31,756 nucleotides of DNA from Alteromonadaceae bacterium (GCA_013393545.1 JABXHG010000583.1:1-31756), one strand, 5' to 3'. Counted from the first letter of the stretch, positions 8,159 through 17,427 are shown. Made by a program: numbers and translations. Notes: generated from the letters alone by a model not told the origin.

Positions 8159-8407
8159 TCAGCAGGCAATGTCGAAAGCGCGTTCCGGGTTATCGATCCG
8201 GCTCATGGCCTGGTCACAGCAGTTAACGGCGCCGCAGTCATCGGCGGAACACAGGGCCAGGATGCCGCAGTCATAATCCTGTTTGTTCTCGCCCTGATTA
8301 CGGAAAATCCGGGCGCGCGGGATGATTGAATGGCAATGGCCACAAAGCAGAGTTGGTACAGCGCTGCGTTCTGCCAGCAGGGCTGTGTAATAGTTATTAT
8401 CTGTCAT
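8159..8407 (-). CDS. Small cysteine-rich protein, unrecognised
   Basis: An 82-residue protein that I do not recognise. It contains eight cysteines (22, 25, 47, 53, 58, 63, 64, 82), beginning with a CGHCH knuckle, which suggests a zinc- or Fe-S-binding module or, less likely, disulfides. There is no signal peptide or membrane segment. The start is well supported: AGGAGG lies six bases before the ATG, the best ribosome-binding site in this part of the window. A possible promoter is upstream. It sits between two minus-strand genes with gaps of 141 and 96 bp, so it is probably a separate small transcription unit. Confidence 0.7.
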   Translation of the reverse strand: MTDNNYYTALLAERSAVPTLLCGHCHSIIPRARIFRNQGENKQDYDCGILALCSADDCGAVNCCDQAMSRIDNPERAFDIAC

Positions 8408-8428
8408 GATTTTCCTCCTATCCGTGTA

Positions 8429-8456
8429 ACAGTACGGGCGATGTATGACACTTCAA
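8429..8456 (-). promoter_or_regulatory. Possible promoter for the cysteine-rich small gene
   Basis: On the minus strand TTGAAG (8451-8456) and TACTGT (8429-8434) are separated by 16 bp; each matches four of six consensus bases. Transcription would begin about 15 bases before the gene's ATG at 8407, just leaving room for the AGGAGG site. Confidence 0.3.
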
Positions 8457-8503
8457 AGTCAGTATCAGCCCGTATGAGCGTGTTTTCCATTCAGAGCTAC
8501 GTG

Positions 8504-8851
8504 TTAATCGTCAGATCCGACCACTGGCCGCCGGTTGGAACGTTTGTCGTCCCAGTCCAGTTCCTTCGGATCGTACCAGCCGATGCCATTTAGAACCTTC
8601 TCGCGCGTGGGTTCCGATAGGGTCGGCCACAGTTCCTCGAAGGCTTCCAGCCCGAGATCCCGCTGGCGCTGTTGTTTGCTGCGCAAACGCCGGGTGATGG
8701 CTGGCAGTTTCAGTGCCTCTCCCAACTGGCCGGGCACTTCCACCTCCTGACCCATCACCTTCCGGCGATGGGTCCGCGCGGCAAGAATCTTTTGCAGCTC
8801 GGCGGCAGCCTGCAACGCAGTTTCGACGGTAAAATTCTCCAAGAGTTTCAA
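8504..8851 (-). CDS. Hypothetical basic protein, 115 aa
   Basis: Not recognised. The 115-residue product starts KLLENFTVETALQAAAELQKILAARTHRRK, predicted helical, followed by a basic middle (TRRLRSKQQRQRDLG) and a Trp-rich, charged C-terminus (LWPTL, GIGWYDPKELDWDDKRSNRRP). There are no cysteines, signal peptide or membrane helices, so it is probably soluble, perhaps nucleic-acid binding. The first available start is TTG at 8851 with only AGG next to it; a TTG at 8842 is an alternative, so the N-terminus is uncertain. It is divergent from the transporter gene at 8986, with a TATAGT-like -10 on the minus strand near 8887-8892. Confidence 0.6.
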   Translation of the reverse strand: MKLLENFTVETALQAAAELQKILAARTHRRKVMGQEVEVPGQLGEALKLPAITRRLRSKQQRQRDLGLEAFEELWPTLSEPTREKVLNGIGWYDPKELDWDDKRSNRRPVVGSDD

Positions 8852-8985
8852 CCTGACCGGTTACTGAGTGAACAATCAGCCCTCTACTATAACCCGAAGC
8901 TGGCTACACCGGGCAAGCACCGTGGTAGGCTTATGGGCAAATGGGCGCGGACGGTGGCCCGCCGGTAAAAAGGATGCTTTGGATT

Positions 8986-10086
8986 ATGTACGCAAAACTC
9001 GAGACACGGACTTTCCTGGCCATGTTGCTTGGCGTCTCCCTGGCCTTTGTTTTGTTGATGAAGCCGTTTTTCGGGCCGATTTTCTGGGCCGTGGCGGTCG
9101 CGTTGATTTTTCACCCGGTGGAGCGAATGCTGGAGCGCAAGCTGGGCAACCGCCCCAATATCAACGCGCTGATTACCCTGCTGGTTTGTATGGTCATTGT
9201 GGTGATCCCGGTGCTTGGCCTGGGGGCAGCGCTGATTGCCGAGGGCATGATGGTGTACCAGAAAATCCAGAGTGGCGAGATTCGCCCTGGCGAGTACATC
9301 GATCAGATTAACCAGTCGTTCCCGGCCATTGAGGCGTTTCTCGGTCAGTTCAATGTGAACGTGGATGAATTGCGGGACCGGGCAGTCAATGCCTTTGTTG
9401 GCGGCAGTCAGTTTTTGGCCAAGCAGGCGATTGGTATTGGCCAGAATACTTTCCAGTTTTTCCTGGCGCTGGCGCTGATGATCTATCTGACGTTCTTTTT
9501 GATCCGCGACGGCCAAAAACTGGTGGATTTGTTGATCAAGGCGCTGCCGTTGGGCGATGAGCGTGAGCGCCTGCTGTTTGCCAAGTTTGCCGAGGTTACC
9601 CGGGCCACGGTCAAGGGCAATCTGTTGATTGCCATTATTCAGGGCGCGCTGGGCGGTATCATCTTCTGGATTCTGGGTATCACCGGGGCCCTGCTGTGGG
9701 GCGTGGTGATGGCGGTGGTTTCCTTGCTGCCAGCGGTAGGCGCCGCGATTGTCTGGGTGCCGGCAGCGGTGTATCTGGCCGCCGTGGGTGACGTGGTGCC
9801 TGCGGTGGTATTAACGGTGTACGGTGTGGTGGTGATCGGGCTGGCGGATAATCTGCTGCGCCCGGTTCTGGTGGGCCGGGATACTAAAATTCCGGACTGG
9901 CTGGTGCTGCTGTCCACCCTTGGCGGTATTGCCATGTTCGGCATCAATGGCTTTGTCATGGGGCCGCTGGTGGCGGCGTTGTTCATGGCGTTCTGGGGGA
10001 TTTTTATCCGGGAATTCGGCCACGAAGCCCATCCGGGGACACATGCCGTTGCCGCCAAACAAGAGGATGCGTCCAGGCAGCGCTGA
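8986..10086 (+). CDS. AI-2E/PerM family transporter
   Basis: A 366-residue integral membrane protein of the AI-2 exporter/PerM superfamily. It has an N-terminal helix pair (LAMLLGVSLAFVLLMKPFFGPIFWAVAVALIFHP), a third helix, a soluble loop, and then the conserved C-terminal half with NLLIAIIQGALGGIIFWILG, SLLPAVGAAIVWVPAAVYL and DNLLRPVLVGRDTKIPDWLVLLSTLGGI. Some members export autoinducer-2 and others are Na+/H+ antiporters or permeases, so the substrate is unknown. AAGGA lies 11 bases before the ATG at 8986. In-frame ATGs at 8974 and 8941 are less well placed. Transcription probably ends at the hairpin at 10111-10140. Confidence 0.9.
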   Translation: MYAKLETRTFLAMLLGVSLAFVLLMKPFFGPIFWAVAVALIFHPVERMLERKLGNRPNINALITLLVCMVIVVIPVLGLGAALIAEGMMVYQKIQSGEIRPGEYIDQINQSFPAIEAFLGQFNVNVDELRDRAVNAFVGGSQFLAKQAIGIGQNTFQFFLALALMIYLTFFLIRDGQKLVDLLIKALPLGDERERLLFAKFAEVTRATVKGNLLIAIIQGALGGIIFWILGITGALLWGVVMAVVSLLPAVGAAIVWVPAAVYLAAVGDVVPAVVLTVYGVVVIGLADNLLRPVLVGRDTKIPDWLVLLSTLGGIAMFGINGFVMGPLVAALFMAFWGIFIREFGHEAHPGTHAVAAKQEDASRQR

Positions 10087-10110
10087 AATGCCCGCTCAAG
10101 AAGTGATAAA

Positions 10111-10140
10111 AAAGCCCGCCAGGAGCGTCCGGCGGGCTTT
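10111..10140. terminator. Bidirectional Rho-independent terminator
   Basis: AAAGCCCGCC (10111-10120) and GGCGGGCTTT (10131-10140) are perfect reverse complements around a 10-nt centre that can pair further, flanked by A and T runs. It lies between the convergent transporter gene and ilvD. Confidence 0.85.
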
Positions 10141-10158
10141 GTTCATGCAGGGTGGCAA

Positions 10159-11994
10159 TCAATCCAGCTTGGCAAGATCCCTCACCGCGCCCTTGTCGGC
10201 ACTGGTGGCCAGCAGGGCGTAGGCCTTCAGGGCCGCCGATACCTTACGGTCCCGTGGCAGTTCCGGCTTCCAGCCTTTGGCATCCCGTGCTTCACGACGC
10301 TTCTCCAACTCTTTGTTGCCGAGCTTCACGTCAATGCTGCGGTTCGGGATGTCGATCAGAATGGTATCGCCGGTCTCGATCAGGCCGATCGCGCCACCGG
10401 CAGCCGCTTCCGGGGACGCATGGCCGATTGACAGGCCTGACGTACCGCCGGAGAAACGGCCGTCGGTCAGCAGGGCGCATTCCTTGCCCAGGCCCTTGGA
10501 TTTCAGGTAGCTGGTAGGGTAGAGCATCTGCTGCATGCCGGGCCCGCCCGTGGGGCCTTCGTAGCGGATAATGACCACTTCGCCGGATTTTACTTCGTCG
10601 TCCAGAATGCCTTTCACGGCCGAATCCTGGCTCTCGAACACCCGGGCCTTGCCCTCGAACACGTAAATACTTTCATCCACACCGGCGGTTTTTACCACGC
10701 AGCCATCCAGGGCGATGTTGCCGTACAGTACGGCCAGGCCGCCCTCGGAAGAGTAGGCGTGTTCCACGGAGCGGATGCAACCGTTCTCGCGATCACCATC
10801 CAGGCTGGGCCAGCGGGTGCTCTGGCTGAACGCGGTCTGGGTGGGAATGCCGCCCGGTCCGGCTTTGTAGAATTCCACCACTTCCGGTGATGGCGAGCGC
10901 ATGATGTCCCAGACATCCAGGGCTTCCTTCATGGTTCTGCTGTGCACGGTAGGCAGGTCGGTGTTGATCAACTTGCCGCGCTCCAGTTCGCCCAGAATCC
11001 CCATGATGCCACCAGCCCGGTGCACGTCTTCCATATGGTACAGCGGCGAGTTGGGCGCCACCTTGCACAGCTGCGGCACATGGCGGGACAGGTGATCGAT
11101 GTGGGCCACGGTGAAGTCCACGCCGCCTTCCTGGGCGGCGGCCAGCAGGTGCAGGATGGTGTTGGTGGAACCGCCCATGGCGATGTCCATGGTCATGGCG
11201 TTCTGGAACGCCTCGAACGAGGCGATGCTGCGCGGCAGCACACTGGCGTCGTTCTGCTCGTAGTAGCGCTTGGCATTTTCGACAATCTGGCGGCCGGCGT
11301 TCAGGAACAGCTGCTCCCGGTCGGCGTGGGTGGCCAGCAATGAGCCGTTGCCCGGCAATGCCAGGCCAATCGCTTCGGTCAGGCAGTTCATGGAGTTAGC
11401 GGTGAACATACCGGAGCATGGGCCGCAAGGCGGGAAGGCGCGGCGCTCGTATTCTTCCACCATCTCATCGGTGGCGGAGGTGTCGGCGGCGATGACCATG
11501 GCATCCACCAGGTCCAGCTTGTGCTCGGACAACTTGGTCTTGCCCGCTTCCATCGGGCCGCCGGAGACAAAAATAACTGGGATGGTCAGGCGCATGGCGG
11601 CCATCAGCATGCCCGGGGTGATCTTGTCGCAGTTGGAGATGCACACCAGGGCGTCGGCACAGTGGGCATTGACCATGTATTCCACGGAATCGGCGATAAT
11701 TTCCCGGGACGGCAGTGAATAAAGCATGCCGTCATGGCCCATGGCGATACCATCGTCCACGGCAATGGTATTGAATTCCTTGGCCACACCGCCGGCCTCT
11801 TCAATTTCCCGACAGACCAGCTGGCCCAGGTCTTTCAGGTGCACGTGGCCGGGCACAAACTGGGTGAAAGAGTTGGCGACGGCAATGATCGGCTTGCCGA
11901 AGTCGTCATTCTTCATGCCGGTGGCACGCCAGAGTGCGCGGGCGCCGGCCATGTTACGACCGCCGGTGGAAGTGTAGGAACGGTACTGAGGCAT
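10159..11994 (-). CDS. ilvD: Dihydroxy-acid dehydratase
   Basis: IlvD dehydrates 2,3-dihydroxy-isovalerate and its methylvalerate homologue, a shared step of valine, leucine and isoleucine synthesis, using a [2Fe-2S] cluster. The 611-residue sequence has the N-terminus [29 protein letters not shown] with Cys122, [16 protein letters not shown] with Cys190/Cys193, and [17 protein letters not shown] near the C-terminus. E. coli IlvD has 616 residues. The ATG at 11994 is chosen because the family N-terminus begins there and AAGAGAG lies upstream; the open frame runs further up without similarity. It is a single-gene unit here, unlike the ilv operon of enterics. Confidence 0.97.
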   Translation of the reverse strand: MPQYRSYTSTGGRNMAGARALWRATGMKNDDFGKPIIAVANSFTQFVPGHVHLKDLGQLVCREIEEAGGVAKEFNTIAVDDGIAMGHDGMLYSLPSREIIADSVEYMVNAHCADALVCISNCDKITPGMLMAAMRLTIPVIFVSGGPMEAGKTKLSEHKLDLVDAMVIAADTSATDEMVEEYERRAFPPCGPCSGMFTANSMNCLTEAIGLALPGNGSLLATHADREQLFLNAGRQIVENAKRYYEQNDASVLPRSIASFEAFQNAMTMDIAMGGSTNTILHLLAAAQEGGVDFTVAHIDHLSRHVPQLCKVAPNSPLYHMEDVHRAGGIMGILGELERGKLINTDLPTVHSRTMKEALDVWDIMRSPSPEVVEFYKAGPGGIPTQTAFSQSTRWPSLDGDRENGCIRSVEHAYSSEGGLAVLYGNIALDGCVVKTAGVDESIYVFEGKARVFESQDSAVKGILDDEVKSGEVVIIRYEGPTGGPGMQQMLYPTSYLKSKGLGKECALLTDGRFSGGTSGLSIGHASPEAAAGGAIGLIETGDTILIDIPNRSIDVKLGNKELEKRREARDAKGWKPELPRDRKVSAALKAYALLATSADKGAVRDLAKLD

Positions 11995-12157
11995 GGTGTG
12001 CGGGTCTCTCTTACTGTGCGATGAGTCAAAAAAACACAGGATACCAGATTCGGCAGGCCGCGCATGGCTGTTTTGGCGAGAGGCGGTTACACTACATTGA
12101 GATCGTCCGGGACACGAAAGCATCCTGGTCATTGATTGCTGTCGGAGCCGGTTTTCA

Positions 12158-12751
12158 GTGAATGACACAATAAAAGATATCCCGCTTTTTCCCCTGGGCT
12201 CGGTCATCTTGCCCGGTGGTCGCCTCCCCATGCAGCTGTTTGAGCCCCGCTATATCGATATGCTGACCCGTTGCCTGAAAGAGCCGTGCGGGTTTGTGAT
12301 CGTGTTATTGTCCGGTGGCAGTGAGTCGGGTGGACAAGCCCAGTTCCATGATGTCGGCACCCATGTGAATATCGTGGATTTCCAGCAACTGGATAACGGT
12401 TTGCTGGGCATAACGGTGGAGGGTGATCGGAAGGTTCGTGTGCTGAGGAACTGGCAGCAAAAAGACCGGTTGCACGTGGGCGATGTGGAATATTTGCCGC
12501 AGGAGGCGCCGGCGGACATGCCAGACCATCTGCGGGAGTTGTCGTCGGTACTCAAGGCCTTGAGCCGGCATCCGGTGATAAAAGATCTGGGCATGAATAT
12601 CGATTTTCACGATGCCCGTTCCGTGGGCTGGCGCCTGACCGAGTTACTGCCGTTGGAAGTTCACCAGAAACAACACTTGCTGGAATTGCAAAACCCGCTT
12701 GAGCGCCTGGAAAATCTGCAGGCGTTGTTGGAGGTGCTGGACGGCTCCTGA
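12158..12751 (+). CDS. Stand-alone Lon N-terminal (substrate-binding) domain protein
   Basis: A 197-residue protein beginning [25 protein letters not shown], the opening of the Lon protease N-terminal domain. It lacks the AAA+ and protease domains. Such LON-only proteins are common in proteobacteria; their role is unknown, with peptide binding or adaptor function suggested by the fold. The domain fills the first 120 or so residues and a helical C-terminal part follows. The start is GTG at 12158 with CGGAG ten bases upstream. It is divergent from ilvD (163-bp gap) and ends 17 bp from the convergent DedA-PAP2 gene. Confidence 0.9.
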   Translation: MNDTIKDIPLFPLGSVILPGGRLPMQLFEPRYIDMLTRCLKEPCGFVIVLLSGGSESGGQAQFHDVGTHVNIVDFQQLDNGLLGITVEGDRKVRVLRNWQQKDRLHVGDVEYLPQEAPADMPDHLRELSSVLKALSRHPVIKDLGMNIDFHDARSVGWRLTELLPLEVHQKQHLLELQNPLERLENLQALLEVLDGS

Positions 12752-12768
12752 GTAGCCGCCGTTGCCCG

Positions 12769-14217
12769 TCAGCCGGGGCTGTAAGCAGCCAGGCTTGCCT
12801 GCCAGTTCGCGCTGTAATAAACCGTCACAAATGCCAGCCAGAGCCCCAGTGCCAACCATGAGAAACCGTCCGGTTTCAGGGGCACTCGGTCATAGCGACT
12901 GTAACTGGCCCGAATCAGGCCGGTAATCGCCAGTCCCAGTAATAATCCGCCCAGTACATCAGTAAACCAGTGCACCCCCAGATAAAGCCGGCTCAGAGCC
13001 ACTGGAATTAACGGCAGTGACCAAACCAGATAACTCTGCCAGCGCTGTTTCTTACGGCTTTCCGCAGCAATGAAGCTGGCCGCCAGAGTCACTACCACGG
13101 TAATGCCCGTGGTGTGGCCGCTGGGAAAGGCGCCGGACCCCAGCGGCGCGTTGACCAGCTCCGGCCGCTCAATGCCAATACCGGCTTTCAGCAGGGCAAC
13201 GCTGGCGGTGGCGATCAGGGCGGCGGCGCCAATGTGCAAAGCGGCCGCGTAATAGCCCCGGAACGCCAGGGTCAGGGTGGCCAGAAGCGCGGCGCTCAGC
13301 AGTACCGGCACATCGCCGAGCAGGGTGATGGCCACCGCCGGCGCATCCAGCAACGGCTGGCGCAGCTGGGCAAACCATTGCAACGTGAGGTTGTTGAGCG
13401 CTGCCAGTTCCGGGCTCAGTGTGGCAAGCTGCGCCAGCACAGTAAACAAGGCCAGGCAGGTGATCGCCAGCACCAGCGAGGGCAGCGGAAACTCGCCCCG
13501 ACGACTGGGACGTTCATTGGTGTACAGGCGCCAGAAACGGTGGGTGGCGTCGTAATTGGTCATTCGCTGTTCCAGCCAGTGATACAGCCGGCTGCCTTCG
13601 CCCAGTCCCAGTCTGAGGCGAAGGGTGAATATGTAGATCACCAGCAATACCGAGCCTGCTGTTGCCAGCACCGGGTAGAAGTGCGGGGGCGGTTTGATGT
13701 CGCTGGCTACTGCCGAGCCAACAGCAAAGCCGGGTAACACATACACCAGTGCCCAGCCAGCAGCAGAGGCCAGATTGAAAGTCAGAAAACGGGGCCAGGA
13801 CATATGGAAAGCCCCTGCCACCAGCGGCATTATCGGGCGAACCGGGCCGACAAACCGGCCAATGACCACGCTTTTACCGCCATGGCTGCGAAAAAAACGT
13901 TCGCCGCGATCAATCAGGCGCGGGTAGCGGCTCAGGGGCCAGACGGAATGGAGCCGGCCCTGCAGCAGGCGCCCCAGGGCAAAGCTCGAGGTGTCGCCGA
14001 CCACCGCGCCGGCTCCGGCCCAGAGTAGAATTTCCGCAAGGCCCAGGCCAGTGCTGCCGGCCAGCATGGCCAGGGCGAATAGCAAGGCAACGCCGGGCAC
14101 CAGAATACCGGCAATGGCCAGGGATTCAGTTAATGCGGTGGCAAAGAGCGCAAGGGTCAGCCAGCCCGGGTTGTCGGTAACCCAGGCGGTCAGTTCGGCT
14201 AACAGGCTTTCGCTCAT
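12769..14217 (-). CDS. DedA-PAP2 fusion membrane protein (putative lipid-phosphate flippase/phosphatase)
   Basis: A 482-residue polytopic protein with two recognisable halves. Residues 1-200 are DedA/VTT-like: TALTESLAIAGILVPG (28-42) and VIGRFVGPVRPIMPLVAGAF (118-137). Residues about 245-440 are a PAP2 phosphatase with all three motifs: K-x6-RP (K344, R351, P352), PSGH (365-368) and SR-x5-H-x3-D (S409, R410, H416, D420). DedA proteins are reported to flip undecaprenyl phosphate and PAP2 enzymes such as PgpB dephosphorylate undecaprenyl diphosphate or PGP. A joint role in lipid-carrier recycling is therefore plausible but inferred. The ATG at 14217 overlaps the upstream stop by 4 bp. Confidence 0.9.
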   Translation of the reverse strand: MSESLLAELTAWVTDNPGWLTLALFATALTESLAIAGILVPGVALLFALAMLAGSTGLGLAEILLWAGAGAVVGDTSSFALGRLLQGRLHSVWPLSRYPRLIDRGERFFRSHGGKSVVIGRFVGPVRPIMPLVAGAFHMSWPRFLTFNLASAAGWALVYVLPGFAVGSAVASDIKPPPHFYPVLATAGSVLLVIYIFTLRLRLGLGEGSRLYHWLEQRMTNYDATHRFWRLYTNERPSRRGEFPLPSLVLAITCLALFTVLAQLATLSPELAALNNLTLQWFAQLRQPLLDAPAVAITLLGDVPVLLSAALLATLTLAFRGYYAAALHIGAAALIATASVALLKAGIGIERPELVNAPLGSGAFPSGHTTGITVVVTLAASFIAAESRKKQRWQSYLVWSLPLIPVALSRLYLGVHWFTDVLGGLLLGLAITGLIRASYSRYDRVPLKPDGFSWLALGLWLAFVTVYYSANWQASLAAYSPG

Positions 14218-15227
14218 CCCCGGGCCGCGTCTCCGGGCAGAAACCACACGGTATCAGCGCCCCGGTCACGGGCTTCATTCATGGCCTGCCGGGCCCGGTC
14301 CCGCAATTGCACGCCACGGGTATCTTCGCTGCTGCGGGTCGTGCAGCCGAGGCTGACAGCAATCTTGCCCACGTTTGGCCAGTCGTGTTCGCTGAGGTTG
14401 CGCCGGATGCGTTCGGCAATCACCCGCACACCTTCTTCCGGAGTGAAGGGCAGTACCAGAAAGAAAGTGGCCTCTTCGTTGTCGTGTTCGTCGGCACCGT
14501 AGAGAGAATCCCCTGCACGAATAATGTCGAACAACTGGCTGGTGACATTGCGGCGTAGTGCTTGCAGTCCGCCTGTGCCATGTAACGCCCGGATTTCATC
14601 GGTGTGCTCCAGATTCAGGCTGATCACCGAGAGCGGATGGCCGGTGGCAATGGCCCGGCTGATTTCCTTGTCCAGGTTTTCGTCGAGAAAGCGGGCGTTA
14701 TTGGCGCCGGTTACCGGGTCGGTTAGCGCCAGATCCCTCGCCGATTGGGCCATGTGGTCATAATGCCAGACATACATGCCGGTGGTCGCCAATAGCACCA
14801 GCGAACCGGCAGCCATGTTCAGTGTGGGCACCGAGGGCGATTGCAGCAAGCCAGGAATGACGGCGGTGGCTACCAGCAGGGCAGACAGGGCCAGTCCTTT
14901 CCGGACGGGCAGCACCAGAAGGTTCAACAACGCCAAAGGCATTGCCCAGTGACTGAGGCCCGGCGTTTGCAGCGTGAGCATGCCGAGCACCAGAGCCGCG
15001 TTCAGGATCAGTAGCACCACCAGGTGTCCCGGAGCCGATAATTGTTGTCGCCGGCATATAACCGTGTAGGCCAGCCCCGCACCCAGCAATGTGGCCATGA
15101 ACATGGCCAGGTAGAACGCCGGGTAAAAACCATAGCGCAGGTTCTGCAGGCCCAGCGCGGCAGTGAAGATTGCCGCCAGGCCGTAACTGGTGGCGTGTGT
15201 CCAGGTTCGCAAGCGGGTTTCTGTCAT
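14214..15227 (-). CDS. Membrane protein with degenerate GGDEF domain (I)
   Basis: A 337-residue protein with about six N-terminal membrane helices (residues 10-157) and a cytoplasmic GGDEF-type domain from about 165. The domain opening LTDPVTGANNARFLDENL (168-185) is clearly GGDEF, and the C-terminal GKIAVSLGCT and ARQAMNEARDRGADTV segments match it. The active-site loop does not: where GG(D/E)EF is expected, before FLVLP, the sequence reads EEATF (251-255), with extra acidic residues before it. Diguanylate cyclase activity is thus unlikely; it may bind nucleotide or pair with its neighbour. Starts and stops overlap both neighbours by 4 bp (ATGA), so the three genes form one coupled operon. 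Confidence 0.85.
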   Translation of the reverse strand: MTETRLRTWTHATSYGLAAIFTAALGLQNLRYGFYPAFYLAMFMATLLGAGLAYTVICRRQQLSAPGHLVVLLILNAALVLGMLTLQTPGLSHWAMPLALLNLLVLPVRKGLALSALLVATAVIPGLLQSPSVPTLNMAAGSLVLLATTGMYVWHYDHMAQSARDLALTDPVTGANNARFLDENLDKEISRAIATGHPLSVISLNLEHTDEIRALHGTGGLQALRRNVTSQLFDIIRAGDSLYGADEHDNEEATFFLVLPFTPEEGVRVIAERIRRNLSEHDWPNVGKIAVSLGCTTRSSEDTRGVQLRDRARQAMNEARDRGADTVWFLPGDAARG

Positions 15228-16051
15228 GGTCGGACTCCTTCCGAGGTATGCCGGGTCCGGCGCAGGGCCGCGGCCACATTGCGCTGCAGGCTTTCGCTGT
15301 CGTCGCCAATGTTTAGCCCCGAGACACCGGTGCTGACCGACAGTTCCAGCGCGTCGGTGGCCAGTAGTCTCTCTAGCCCTTGTTGCAACTGATCGGCGAC
15401 CTTCGCTGCTTCACTGCTGCCCATGCCCGGAAGAATGATCAGGAACTGCAGGTTGCCCACCCGGTAGTAGGTGTCAAAATCCCGCAGTTGGCTATGCAGG
15501 TAACGGCCGATGCGAGGTAAAAAAGCCCGGATATCTTCTTCCGGCGCCGGCGCCTCTTGCCGGCTTTCCAGCTCGATCATGGCAACCGCCAAATGGCTGC
15601 CTTCACGCTCACTGCGCTGAATTTCCTTGTGCAGGTCGGCCGACAGGTATTCCTGGCTGGCGGCCTGGGTTAGCTCGTCGGTGCGCCGCAGCGGTGCCAG
15701 TTGACGGGCTTTGTATTCCCGTAAAAACACCAGCACCATGGCCAGTAGAACCGTCAGCACCAACGCGGGCTGCATCTGGTGCCGGTCGGCCAGGACAATC
15801 TGCCACTGGGTAATGATCAGCGCCGCCAGTACGCTAATTGCCAACAACACCGCCGCCAGCGGGCCGGGGAACAGGGCGAAGGCAATCAGCGGCAAGGCGT
15901 ACAGCCAGTAACTGAACGACCAGAAACCCAGCCAGAGTGCAATCAACACCATCGGCACCAGCGCCAGAAACGCGATCCGGGCGAGCTTTCCGGACAACGG
16001 CGATTGGGTGACCGATTGAAGCATGGAGGGATTTCCTGGTGGCGTATCCAT
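15224..16051 (-). CDS. Membrane protein with degenerate GGDEF domain (II)
   Basis: A 275-residue protein and first gene of the operon. Four or five hydrophobic helices (about 22-112) precede a GGDEF-like domain that opens RTDELTQAASQEYL (123-136). The signature position, in DTYYRVGNLQFLIILPGM (193-210), reads GNLQF (199-203) instead of GGDEF, so the metal- and GTP-handling residues are lost. The usual VSTGVSGL beta-strand is present near the end. It is likely a catalytically dead sensor or scaffold, perhaps dimerising with the next gene's product. The ATG at 16024 (AGGAA nearby) is an alternative start that would remove nine residues. Confidence 0.8.
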   Translation of the reverse strand: MDTPPGNPSMLQSVTQSPLSGKLARIAFLALVPMVLIALWLGFWSFSYWLYALPLIAFALFPGPLAAVLLAISVLAALIITQWQIVLADRHQMQPALVLTVLLAMVLVFLREYKARQLAPLRRTDELTQAASQEYLSADLHKEIQRSEREGSHLAVAMIELESRQEAPAPEEDIRAFLPRIGRYLHSQLRDFDTYYRVGNLQFLIILPGMGSSEAAKVADQLQQGLERLLATDALELSVSTGVSGLNIGDDSESLQRNVAAALRRTRHTSEGVRP

Positions 16052-16075
16052 TGAATATTGAAACCTGTGCAGCCT

Positions 16076-16082
16076 TATAATA
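16076..16082. promoter_or_regulatory. Shared -10-like sequence between proA and the degenerate-GGDEF operon
   Basis: TATAAT on the plus strand (16076-16081) and TATTAT on the minus strand (77-82 of the same block) overlap in this 115-bp divergent gap. On the minus strand TTCAAG lies 17 bp upstream, a poor -35. On the plus strand no -35 at normal spacing is seen. One or both could be real. Confidence 0.3.
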
Positions 16083-16166
16083 GGCGTTTGGGGTGCGGAC
16101 TTGAAACGCGAAAGGTAAAGTAACAGCCCGAATTTGCAAACCGCCGAGATAACAAAAGGTACGCCA

Positions 16167-17423
16167 ATGGATGTTTCCGCCTACATGACCGAGCTGGGCC
16201 AGCAGGCCCGGGCCGCCGCCCGGGAAGTTGCCCGTTCTTCCACCAACGTGCGCAACCAGGCCCTGTTAGCCACCGCACAAGCGCTGGATGAAGCCCGCGA
16301 ACAGCTGGCCGAGGCCAACAACAAGGACCTGGAGGCTGGCCGAGCCAATGGCCTTGAGCCGGCCATGCTTGATCGCCTGGAGCTGACGCCGGCACGCATC
16401 GACACCATGATCGAAGGCCTGCGCCAGGTGGCCACGCTGCCGGACCCGGTAGGGGAAATTACCGATATGACCTATCGGCCATCAGGCATCCAGGTGGGCA
16501 AGATGCGCGTGCCGCTGGGCGTGATCGGTATTATCTACGAATCCCGTCCGAATGTGACCGTGGAAGCTGCCAGCCTGTGCCTGAAATCCGGCAATGCCAC
16601 CATTCTGCGCGGCGGTTCCGAAGCCATTCATTCCAACCAGGCCATTGCCCGCTGCCTGATGCGCGGCCTGGCCGAGGCCGGCCTGCCGGAAACCGCCGTG
16701 CAAGTGGTCAGCACCACCGACAGGGCAGCCGTGGGTGAATTGATCACCATGCCGGAATACGTGGACGTGATTGTCCCGCGTGGCGGCAAGGGGCTGATCG
16801 AGCGCATCAGCCGGGATGCCCGGGTGCCGGTGATCAAGCACCTGGACGGCGTGTGTCACGTGTACATCGACAGCCATGCCGATCCGGAAAAAGCCCTGAA
16901 CGTTGCCGTAAACTCGAAAACCCAGCGTTACGGCACCTGCAACACCATGGAAACCCTGCTGGTTGACCGGGAAATTGCCGACGACATGCTGCCGTTGCTG
17001 GCCGAACAGTTTAGGGCGAAGGGCGTGGAATTGCGGGGTTGTGAGCGCACCCGGGCGGTACTGACAGACGTTACCGAGGCCACCGAAAACGACTGGCACG
17101 AGGAGTACCTGGCGCCGATTCTGGCCATTCGAGTGGTGGACGGTCTGGACGGAGCCATTGACCACATTAACCGTTACAGCTCCCAGCACACCGACAGCAT
17201 CATTACCGAGAATTACACCCGGGCGCGCCGGTTCCTGATGGAAGTGGATTCCAGCTCTGTGATGGTCAACGCCTCCACCCGCTTTGCCGACGGCTTCGAA
17301 TACGGCCTGGGCGCGGAAATCGGCATTTCCACCGACAAAATCCACGCCCGCGGACCGGTCGGGCTTGAGGGGCTGACCTCGCAGAAGTATCTGGTGTTCG
17401 GCGACGGCCACATCCGGACCTGA
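16167..17423 (+). CDS. proA: Gamma-glutamyl phosphate reductase (glutamate-5-semialdehyde dehydrogenase)
   Basis: ProA reduces gamma-glutamyl phosphate to glutamate-5-semialdehyde with NADPH, the second step of proline synthesis. The 418-residue length matches E. coli (417). [33 protein letters not shown] (118-150) is the cofactor-binding region, and the catalytic Cys258 lies in [12 protein letters not shown]. The C-terminal [25 protein letters not shown] is the family signature. The ATG at 16167 has AAAAGG seven bases upstream and is preferred to the TTG at 16134. The nadD gene starts 4 bp after its stop, as in Pseudomonas. Confidence 0.97.
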   Translation: MDVSAYMTELGQQARAAAREVARSSTNVRNQALLATAQALDEAREQLAEANNKDLEAGRANGLEPAMLDRLELTPARIDTMIEGLRQVATLPDPVGEITDMTYRPSGIQVGKMRVPLGVIGIIYESRPNVTVEAASLCLKSGNATILRGGSEAIHSNQAIARCLMRGLAEAGLPETAVQVVSTTDRAAVGELITMPEYVDVIVPRGGKGLIERISRDARVPVIKHLDGVCHVYIDSHADPEKALNVAVNSKTQRYGTCNTMETLLVDREIADDMLPLLAEQFRAKGVELRGCERTRAVLTDVTEATENDWHEEYLAPILAIRVVDGLDGAIDHINRYSSQHTDSIITENYTRARRFLMEVDSSSVMVNASTRFADGFEYGLGAEIGISTDKIHARGPVGLEGLTSQKYLVFGDGHIRT

Positions 17424-17427
17424 TGCC

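Noticed and set aside
11995..12231. N-terminal extension of ilvD to 12231
   Set aside because: The upstream part has no similarity to IlvD, overlaps the start of the divergent Lon-domain gene, and the family N-terminus begins exactly at the ATG at 11994.
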